DNA from: RGIG4074 sp964615285
GTDB lineage: Bacteria > Bacillota > Clostridia > Christensenellales > Borkfalkiaceae
Direction: 5' to 3'
DNA length: 19,859 nt
Assembly: GCA_964615285.1 (NCBI GenBank)
Contig: CAZTND010000026.1
Location: forward strand, 1 to 19,859
The position numbers were made by a program, and so were the translations under genes. This document shows, piece by piece, positions 14,533 to 19,859 of this stretch (position 1 is the stretch's first letter; every line of letters starts with the position of its first letter). The notes under the pieces were generated by a model, which saw only the letters and a list, made by a program, of their open reading frames with translations, was not told where the DNA came from and searched no databases.

Positions 14533-15633
14533 TCAGTTGTTGGTCCTGACGGGGAGAATGAGATACAGGCTGCCGTCCGGTTCCGCCGCCGTCAGCACAA
14601 AGGGAGAAATGGGGGAATTGAAGCCGATGTGCAGTTTTTCTCCGTTCGCCGCCTTTGCGCTCTCCAGAATGTACTTGGAATTCATGGCTATGCGCAATTC
14701 TCTGCCCTTCAGCGCGCAGGGCACATGTTCCAAAACGTTGCCGATCTCCGAATTGGAAGTGATGAGGATGCCGCCCTGTTTGATGTCAAACACGACCAAG
14801 CTGTTTCTGTCCCCGCGGATGAGGATGCCCGCGCGGTCCAGACTTTCGCACAGTTCCGCCTTTCCGACCTCCACTTCGGTTTCGAACGTCGTCGGCGTGA
14901 TGTCCTTATAATTGATGAATTCGCCCTGATACAGTCGGGACATGACCGTGGTATTGTCGATTTTTACCATCATCATGCCGTTCTGCACATAGACGGTCAG
15001 TTCGCCGTCGTCGCTGTCTATCATTTTGGAAATTTCCGTCAGCGTGCGTGCGGGACAGACGATGCGTATTTTGCCGCTGCCCGCGACCGTCTTTTCCTGC
15101 ACGACCGCCATCCGGAATCCGTCCAGCGCCGTCGCCGTCACTTCGCCTTTTTCTATCTCCAAAAGGCAGCCCTTCAGAATGGGGCGGCTGTCGTCCTGCG
15201 CGCAGCAGAACACCGTGCGGGCGATGATCTCCTTGAACACTTTGTTCTGAATGACGAAATGATTTTCGCCGATATTCCTGTCGATGACAGGAAAATCGTC
15301 GGCGGGCAGTACCTGCAGAGAGGTGGTATTTTCCCCGTAAGTGATTTCCAATCCGCTCTCTTTGGTCCGAAAACTGACGCTCGTCCCCACCAATTTATTG
15401 ATAAAATCGGTAAAAGTCTTGCCGGGCACACAAATATCTCCCTCTTCCAGCACGTCCGCTTTGATCGTCTTTTCAATGGAAAGTTCTCCGTCGCTCGCCA
15501 AAAGGGTCAGAGCGTCGTTATACGCGCTGACTTTCACGCATTCCAACACCGCCACCGTGGTCTTGGAGGCGCATGCCTTGCTCACCTTCAACAGGGCTTC
15601 GGAAAGATCCAGCCCTTCGCATACAAATTTCAT
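14533..15633 (-). CDS. dnaN: DNA polymerase III beta subunit (sliding clamp)
   Basis: DnaN forms the ring that tethers the replicative polymerase to DNA. The 366-residue length is normal for the three-domain clamp. Visible family features are the start MKFVCEGLDLSEALLKVSKA, TFTDFINKLVG at the end of the first domain region, the AQDDSRPILKGCLLEI segment opening the second, and the conserved C-terminal run ending LILPVRTNN. AAGGAG precedes the ATG by about 11 bases. dnaA is not next to it: upstream is the origin spacer, and downstream, in the same direction, is rpmH. In most Bacillota dnaN follows dnaA directly. A perfect palindrome CCCGCCGCGGCGGG (15663-15676) lies just upstream of the ribosome site. 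Confidence 0.96.
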   Translation of the reverse strand: MKFVCEGLDLSEALLKVSKACASKTTVAVLECVKVSAYNDALTLLASDGELSIEKTIKADVLEEGDICVPGKTFTDFINKLVGTSVSFRTKESGLEITYGENTTSLQVLPADDFPVIDRNIGENHFVIQNKVFKEIIARTVFCCAQDDSRPILKGCLLEIEKGEVTATALDGFRMAVVQEKTVAGSGKIRIVCPARTLTEISKMIDSDDGELTVYVQNGMMMVKIDNTTVMSRLYQGEFINYKDITPTTFETEVEVGKAELCESLDRAGILIRGDRNSLVVFDIKQGGILITSNSEIGNVLEHVPCALKGRELRIAMNSKYILESAKAANGEKLHIGFNSPISPFVLTAAEPDGSLYLILPVRTNN

Positions 15634-15819
15634 GTTTCAGCTATCTCCTTGCACCGGTTTTCCCCGCCGCGGCGGGATTTTCCTTTTTTTTACCTTATAT
15701 ATTTTTTTTATTTTTTCAACATATTTTTCAATATGGAAAAATCAAATTCTGTTTTATTCTTTTATTGAAATCGGCGCCGCCCCTTTCCGATGATATATTT
15801 ATTATTTTTTTATATAATG

Positions 15820-15850
15820 TAATAATAGTAATAATAGAGTGTGTGGATAT
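15820..15850 (+). promoter_or_regulatory. DnaA-trio-like unwinding element beside a DnaA box
   Basis: TAATAATAGTAATAATAG (15820-15837) reads as six TAA/TAG steps and is followed after 4 bases by TGTGGATAT, a DnaA box in inverse orientation (15842-15850). In Bacillus subtilis the DnaA-trio strand has TAG/TAA steps running 5' to 3' toward the box, in the same relative orientation. The A+T-rich tract lies on the far side of the trios. Confidence 0.7.
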
Positions 15851-16110
15851 GTTCATTGTTTTTTGTCCTTTGCATAAAAAGAGCGGAATTTTATTATTTT
15901 TCAGTGAATATACGCCGTGAAACGATGCATAAACAACAGATTTTTTGAGAAATGCTTTTGATTATGATCGTGGAAAACAGCTCTTTTTGCCGTGGATAAA
16001 ATTGTGGATAATTTGTTGACAAGTTGATAAATTTATAAAATCGAAGGATAAATAATTTTTCGTTTTTGCATTCGGAAAGGAAAAAATCCGGGTTGTCCAC
16101 AAAATTTTCA

Positions 16111-16137
16111 ACAATGTTTACACAGCGTGAACATTGT
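16111..16137. repeat. 27-bp interrupted palindrome in oriC
   Basis: The perfect 8-bp arms ACAATGTT (16111-16118) and AACATTGT (16130-16137) flank an imperfectly symmetric centre. The right arm overlaps the DnaA box at 16134. It may be a regulator site at the origin. Confidence 0.55.
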
Positions 16138-16177
16138 CCACAACAAAGGATTTTTTCGGAACAAGGGTAGTATCTAT

Positions 16178-16206
16178 ATTATAATCGAAACGGACGAGAA
16201 AATCAA
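16178..16206 (-). promoter_or_regulatory. Sigma-A-type promoter reading across oriC toward dnaN
   Basis: The minus strand reads TTGATT (16201-16206), a 17-base spacer and a perfect TATAAT (16178-16183). The first gene downstream is dnaN, about 540 bases away on the other side of the DnaA boxes. Confidence 0.7.
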
Positions 16207-16262
16207 GTGTTTGTCACAAAGAAGATAATTTTTGCAATATTCTGACAATTGAAAAAAGAAGG

Positions 16263-16291
16263 TTGCTTTTTCGGAAAGAATATGATATAAT
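16263..16291 (+). promoter_or_regulatory. Extended -10 promoter for rsmG
   Basis: TGATATAAT (16283-16291) gives an extended -10 with TATAAT at 16286-16291. A weak TTGCTT -35 lies 17 bases before it. The expected start site, about 16298, is only 2-3 bases before the rsmG ATG. Confidence 0.65.
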
Positions 16292-16300
16292 GCAAATGGT

Positions 16301-16996
16301 ATGAATTTTTCCGAGTATGCGGACATCTGTTTGCAGGCGATAACAGGAGAAAAAAAGGAATTTTTTGACTGTTTTTACCGCCTCATCGTCGAGTATAACC
16401 GAAAATACAATCTGACTGCCATCACCGGGGAGCGGGACGTTCTCTATAAACACTTTCTGGACAGTGCGTTGGGCGGATTTTTGTTTCCGCGGAATGCAAA
16501 CGTTCTGGAAGTGGGGTCGGGCGCGGGATTTCCCTCCGTGGTTTTGAAGATCCTGCGGCCCGATCTCTCCTTTACCCTCACGGACAGCGTGGGAAAGAAG
16601 TGCGTTTTTTTGGAAACGGTCTGTCGGGAACTCGGTTTTTCGGGCATGCAGGTGATCCATGCCCGGGCGGAAGATCTTTCCCGCACGGAAAAATATCGGG
16701 AGAAATACGACGTTGCCTGTGCCCGCGCGGTGGCGCCGATGAACACGCTTTCGGAATATTGTCTGCCCTTTGTGCGGGTCGGTGGCAGGTTCGTCGCCTA
16801 CAAGGGGGGCGACGGCGGGGAAACGGATGCGGCGGCGAACGCCGTGCAGATTCTGGGCGGACAGATCGGAGAAGTGTTTTTCTATGACCTGCCCGAAGGA
16901 TACGGAAAGAGGAGCCTTGTTCTGACCGAAAAAATAAGACATACGCCCGCGCGCTATCCGCGCGGCAGCGGCAAAGAGAGAAAATGCCCGCTGTGA
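16301..16996 (+). CDS. rsmG: 16S rRNA (guanine527-N7)-methyltransferase RsmG
   Basis: RsmG (GidB) methylates G527 of 16S rRNA with S-adenosylmethionine. The 231-residue protein has the family N-terminus with YNRKYNLTAI at about 32-41 and HFLDSAL at 51-57, the SAM-binding motif VLEVGSGAGFPSVVLKI at about 68-84, VGKKCVFLE for the second nucleotide-contact region, and ARAVAPMNTLSEY further on. No Shine-Dalgarno sequence precedes the ATG. An extended -10 lies only 9 bases upstream, so the mRNA is probably leaderless or nearly so. In many relatives rsmG follows mnmG; here it is the first gene right of oriC and mnmE/mnmG are absent from the window. Confidence 0.95.
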   Translation: MNFSEYADICLQAITGEKKEFFDCFYRLIVEYNRKYNLTAITGERDVLYKHFLDSALGGFLFPRNANVLEVGSGAGFPSVVLKILRPDLSFTLTDSVGKKCVFLETVCRELGFSGMQVIHARAEDLSRTEKYREKYDVACARAVAPMNTLSEYCLPFVRVGGRFVAYKGGDGGETDAAANAVQILGGQIGEVFFYDLPEGYGKRSLVLTEKIRHTPARYPRGSGKERKCPL

Positions 16997-17019
16997 GTGC
17001 GGTGTGTCCCGTACATGCG

Positions 17020-17038
17020 GGGCATGCCCGCGTTATAA
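17020..17038. repeat. GGGCATGCCCGCGTT intergenic repeat, copy 3
   Basis: This is the same palindrome and GCGTT tail as at 2693 and 5872, here in the 63-base spacer after rsmG. Confidence 0.5.
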
Positions 17039-17059
17039 AGGGCAGGGCGTGGTAAAAAT

Positions 17060-17572
17060 ATGGAGAAAAGACAGTTGACTTTTTTTGAAGGAGAATCGGA
17101 AACGGGGGAAGGGGAGATATTCCGCGCCTGCGCCCTGACGGGACACCGAAAGATCGGAGAAGATTTTTCCGTCGGAAGGCTGCGGGAGATATTGGAAAAA
17201 CTCATCGGCGAAGAAAGGGCGGAGCTGTTTTACTGCGGCATGGCGCTGGGCTTTGACGCCGTCGCCTGCGAAATGCTCTGCGACATGCGGGATAAAGGGG
17301 AGCATGTCCGCGTCGTCGCGTGTGTACCCTGTCCCGAACAACCTGCCCGTTTCAATGCGGCGCAGCGGGAACGATACGAAAAACTGCTTTCCCGCTGCGA
17401 CGAAAAGATCGTCCTTTCCCCCCGTTACGACGCGGGGTGCATGCACCGCCGCAACCGCTATATGGTGGACAGGGCGGCATATCTGGTGGCGTATTGCAGC
17501 CGCGAGCGGGGCGGTGCCGCAAGCACCGTGCGATACGCGCAGAAGAAGGGAAGAAAGATATTTTTTGTATGA
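17060..17572 (+). CDS. YpsA-like SLOG family protein (DUF1273)
   Basis: This 170-residue protein has the nucleotide-binding Rossmann-like signature of the SLOG/YpsA family: ACALTGHRKI at about 23-32, a GMALGFDAVACEML loop-helix at 60-73, VVACVPCPEQ at about 85-94, and the C-terminal RNRYMVDRAAYLVAY plus GGAASTVRYAQKKG at 131-164. Family members are thought to sense or process nucleotide-derived ligands; YpsA in Bacillus and Staphylococcus affects cell division, but biochemistry is unclear. The first 20 residues are an acidic extension before the family core. The ribosome site is weak (AGGG about 13 bases upstream), so the start is less certain. It follows rsmG by 63 bases and may be co-transcribed. 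Confidence 0.82.
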   Translation: MEKRQLTFFEGESETGEGEIFRACALTGHRKIGEDFSVGRLREILEKLIGEERAELFYCGMALGFDAVACEMLCDMRDKGEHVRVVACVPCPEQPARFNAAQRERYEKLLSRCDEKIVLSPRYDAGCMHRRNRYMVDRAAYLVAYCSRERGGAASTVRYAQKKGRKIFFV

Positions 17573-17660
17573 ATGGGAATATGTAAAAAATATTTTTATC
17601 ATTGGTCGATCGTAGGGCAACCATGCCAAAATTTTACGGAACAATGAGGAGGATTTTTTT

Positions 17661-18257
17661 ATGTGGGAATGGCTGCAATCTCTGAGTGTTTGGAGTCAGG
17701 TTTATTTTTGGATCGCCGTCGTGGCGAGCGTGGTGCTCGTCGTGTTTATCGTGCTCATGCTCTTCTCCTTCGGGGGCGGGGCGGACGCCGATTTCGATCT
17801 GGACGGGGACGGGTTTCCGGACAGCGGCATCGACGGGGATACGGGCGTCAGCATCTTCACCGTCAAGGGCATGACCGCCTTTTTCACCCTCGGCGGCTGG
17901 GTGGGACTTCTGTGCAGCCTCACCTTTCCCGAGGACTATGTGTGGGCGTCGGTGTTTCCCGCGTTTTTAAGCGGCGCGGCGGCAATGGTCGGCATCGCCT
18001 TCGCCATGAAGGGGATGTATAAATTGCAGACGTCGGGCAACCTGCAGAAGGAAAATATTGTCGGCAAGACCGCCACGGTCTACGTCTCCATACAGCCCTC
18101 CCGCACGGGCAGGGGCAAAGTGACCTTGACGGCGCAGGGGCAGTTTATGGAATTTGACGCCGTCACCGACGAACCGGAAAAACTTTCCGTGGACGAAAAG
18201 GTCGTCATCGAAGAATTTTCCGACGGTACCGCCGTCGTGAAGAAAATACAGAAATAA
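17661..18257 (+). CDS. NfeD-like membrane protein (YuaF type) with acidic Asp/Gly loop
   Basis: The 198-residue protein is of the flotillin-partner NfeD type. Hydrophobic segments lie at about 14-36, 69-90 and 95-117, then a C-terminal OB-fold domain (about 128-198) with ENIVGKTATVYVSIQPSRTGRGKV and a terminal strand pair. The loop after the first helix (about 41-61) is strongly acidic and has DLDGDGFPDSGIDGD, resembling calcium-binding DxDxDG loops. Families of this kind work with flotillin in membrane microdomains; YuaF does so beside FloT in Bacillus. GAGGAGG lies 8 bases before the ATG. floT begins 13 bases after this gene ends, so the two form an operon. Confidence 0.85.
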   Translation: MWEWLQSLSVWSQVYFWIAVVASVVLVVFIVLMLFSFGGGADADFDLDGDGFPDSGIDGDTGVSIFTVKGMTAFFTLGGWVGLLCSLTFPEDYVWASVFPAFLSGAAAMVGIAFAMKGMYKLQTSGNLQKENIVGKTATVYVSIQPSRTGRGKVTLTAQGQFMEFDAVTDEPEKLSVDEKVVIEEFSDGTAVVKKIQK

Positions 18258-18270
18258 GGAGAATAAGAAA

Positions 18271-19695
18271 ATGTTGCATTTGCTTCTCGCGCCGGTGGAC
18301 GGCGTACTCATCGGCGTCATCGTCGCGGTCGTGCTCATCGTCGTGCTCATCGTGCTGACCCTGTTCACCCGCTATAAGATCTGCCCGCCCGACAAGATCA
18401 TGGTCGTACAGGGCGCGCTCATCGGCAAAAATCCGGACGGAACGCCCCGCGGCGCCAAGTGCACGCACGGCGGCGCGCAGTTCGTCTGGCCGTTCTTCCA
18501 GAAATGCACATACATGGACCTGACGCCTCTCTCCATTTCGGTGGATCTGAAGAGCGCGCTGTCCAAACAGAACATCCGCATCGACGTCCCTTCCATCTTC
18601 ACCGTGGGCATCTCCACCGAACCGGACATCATGCCCAACGCGGCGGAACGCCTGTTGGGGCTGTCTTTGACGCAGATTTCCGATTTGGCGAAGGACATCA
18701 TTTTCGGGCAGCTCCGCCTCGTCATCGCCACGATGAACATCGAAGAGATCAACACCGACCGCGACAAGTTTCTGGACGCCATTTCCCGCAACGTCGAGGG
18801 TGAACTCAAAAAGATAGGGCTGCGGCTCATCAACGTCAACGTCACGGACATCTCGGACGAATCGGGCTACATCATCGCACTCGGCAAAGAGGCGGCGGCA
18901 AAGGCCATCAACGACGCGCGCATCTCCGTCGCCGAGGAGGATAAGAAGGGTTCCATCGGCCAGGCAAACGCCAAGATGGAAGAGCGCATCCGCGTGGCGG
19001 AGGCCGAAAGCGCCGCCGTCGCGGGCGAGAACAAGGCGAAAGCCGAAATCGCGCAGGCACAGGCGCTCCTCCGCGAAAAGGAGGCGGAAGCCTTAAAACT
19101 TGCCGTCACCGCCGAAAAGGTGCAGGCGGCAAAGGCACTTGAAGAATCCTATCAGGCGGAAAAGGACGCCGAAGTTTCCCGTGCCGCCAAGGAACAGGCG
19201 ACCCGCGAGGCGGACATCATCGTCGCCGCCGAGATCGAAAAGCGCAAAGTGGAGATCCAGGCAGAGGCCGAAGCCGAAATGGTCCGCCGCAAAGCCAAGG
19301 GCGAGGCGGACGCCATCTTTGCCAGAATGGACGCCGAAGCGCGCGGCCAGCAGGAGATCCTCGCCCGCCAGGCGGAAGGTATGGATGCGTTGGTCAAGGC
19401 GGCGGGCACGTCCGAAGAGGCCGTGCAGCTCATCATCGCCAACAAACTCGAAACGCTCGTCGCCGAACAGGTCAAGGCCATCGAAAACATCAAAATCGAC
19501 AAGGTCACCGTCTGGGATCAGGGTGCGGGGCAGGACGGCAAGACCGCCACGGCGGGATTTCTGTCAGGGCTGTTGAAGAGCCTTCCCGCCCTCGATGACG
19601 TGTATAAAATGGCGGGGCTGAAACTCCCCAAGATCGTCGCCCCGCAGGAAGCGGATAAGGGCGAGCCGCCCGTTTCCAAAGCAGAAGAGAAATAA
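18271..19695 (+). CDS. floT: Flotillin FloT
   Basis: Flotillins scaffold functional membrane microdomains. The 474-residue product has one N-terminal membrane segment (about 12-34, Val/Leu/Ile-rich), an SPFH domain (about 35-200, with CPPDKIMVVQG at the start and NVNVTDISDESGYI near the end), and a long Ala/Glu/Lys-rich coiled coil (about 205-365) with the Glu-Ala repeats typical of flotillins. A C-terminal oligomerisation region follows, including a LETLVAEQVKAIENIKIDKV segment, then a short charged tail. AAGGAG lies 9 bases before the ATG. Its partner nfeD-like gene is immediately upstream. No terminator with a T run is visible; the first hairpin beyond the stop (19715-19737) has none. Confidence 0.94.
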   Translation: MLHLLLAPVDGVLIGVIVAVVLIVVLIVLTLFTRYKICPPDKIMVVQGALIGKNPDGTPRGAKCTHGGAQFVWPFFQKCTYMDLTPLSISVDLKSALSKQNIRIDVPSIFTVGISTEPDIMPNAAERLLGLSLTQISDLAKDIIFGQLRLVIATMNIEEINTDRDKFLDAISRNVEGELKKIGLRLINVNVTDISDESGYIIALGKEAAAKAINDARISVAEEDKKGSIGQANAKMEERIRVAEAESAAVAGENKAKAEIAQAQALLREKEAEALKLAVTAEKVQAAKALEESYQAEKDAEVSRAAKEQATREADIIVAAEIEKRKVEIQAEAEAEMVRRKAKGEADAIFARMDAEARGQQEILARQAEGMDALVKAAGTSEEAVQLIIANKLETLVAEQVKAIENIKIDKVTVWDQGAGQDGKTATAGFLSGLLKSLPALDDVYKMAGLKLPKIVAPQEADKGEPPVSKAEEK

Positions 19696-19714
19696 CCGAC
19701 CGACGGAAAGGCAG

Positions 19715-19859
19715 GCGCCGCGGACGAACCGCGGCGCAAACCATGCCCGTCGCCATTGGCGATACATAGCGCAAGGCAAAGCCTTGCTTTGTGAGTTCAC
19801 TTATTATTAAGGGGCTTTTTCTCGGGCGAATGGAATTTCGCCCTCGGTCAGCAAATCGC
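19715..19859. repeat. Hairpin group at the right edge (locus D)
   Basis: Four inverted repeats follow floT: GCGCCGCGG/CCGCGGCGC (19715-19737, 5-base loop), TCGCC-ATT-GGCGA (19750-19762, 3-base loop), GCAAGGC-AAA-GCCTTGC (19771-19787, 3-base loop) and GGGCGAA/TTCGCCC (19824-19843, 6-base loop). The second has the same stem as the first and fifth hairpins of locus A, with a different loop. The group may continue past the window. Confidence 0.6.

Larger units (their letters stand above)
15680..16145. other. Probable chromosomal origin oriC
   Basis: The 667-base spacer between dnaN (minus) and rsmG (plus) lacks genes and is A+T-rich, especially 15685-15840. DnaA boxes on the minus strand are ATATCCACA (15842-15850), TTATCCACG (15991-15999), TTATCCACA (16003-16011, perfect) and TTATCAACT (16022-16030). 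On the plus strand TTGTCCACA occurs at 16093-16101 and 16134-16142. A trinucleotide run adjoins the first box. Gene orientation switches here, from nearly all minus on the left to all plus on the right, as expected for diverging forks. I infer this is the main origin, with unwinding on the dnaN side. Confidence 0.85.

Noticed and set aside
15663..15676. CCCGCCGCGGCGGG palindrome as a terminator
   Set aside because: It lies in the dnaN leader and has no T run on the minus strand; on the plus strand no gene precedes it.
14629..15768. A 379-codon plus-strand frame opposite dnaN
   Set aside because: Shadow of dnaN; it also runs into the origin spacer with low-complexity Phe-rich sequence.
16214..16942. 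A 242-codon minus-strand frame opposite rsmG
   Set aside because: Shadow of rsmG; no family resemblance.

Overview
The window looks like the replication-origin neighbourhood of a Bacillota chromosome, probably a spore-forming Clostridia-type organism. The grounds are a YyaC-type sporulation protein, a Soj/Spo0J-type parAB pair with TGTTTCACGTGAAACA-class parS sites, TTATCCACA-type DnaA boxes, the rpmH-rnpA-yidD-yidC-jag cluster, and a YuaF/FloT-like pair. Genes are G+C-rich. Two intergenic tracts, about 6.0-8.8 kb and 15.7-16.3 kb, are strikingly A+T-rich. I cannot name the genus.

Layout. 1-256 is an array of small hairpins. 258-5814 (minus strand) holds ftsH, parA, parB and a DUF2156-GNAT fusion gene, with ftsH expressed from a promoter near 6.04 kb. 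6.05-8.74 kb has no convincing gene; it carries four parS-like sites, tandem parS half-sites, a DnaA-box cluster and smaller repeats. 8.8-9.7 kb is cvpA (minus) with its own promoter and terminator. 9.8-10.4 kb is yyaC, the only plus-strand gene left of the origin. 10.4-10.9 kb is a convergent spacer with more hairpins and a terminator. 10.9-14.4 kb is rpmH-rnpA-yidD-yidC-jag (minus), followed at 14.5-15.6 kb by dnaN (minus). 15.65-16.3 kb is the best oriC candidate, with DnaA boxes on both strands, an A+T-rich tract and a DnaA-trio-like TAA/TAG run. To its right everything is on the plus strand: rsmG, a YpsA-like SLOG gene, an nfeD-like gene and floT. A last hairpin group reaches the window end.

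The strand switch at about 16 kb agrees with bidirectional forks leaving that point, so nearly all genes lie on leading strands. dnaA is not in the window: dnaN is separated from it, and a strong minus-strand promoter on the far side of oriC reads across the origin toward dnaN. ParA/ParB would act on the parS group 8-9 kb from oriC. RpmH, RnpA, YidC, YidD and Jag form the usual translation, RNA-processing and membrane-insertion cluster. NfeD and FloT form a membrane-microdomain pair.

The least explained signal is a dispersed family of short hairpins, mostly with exactly three-base loops. At least nine are packed into bases 16-255 in a roughly 112-bp higher-order unit whose stems change in both arms between copies. 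Related copies lie at 10.5-10.75 kb, 13.4 kb and the right end.
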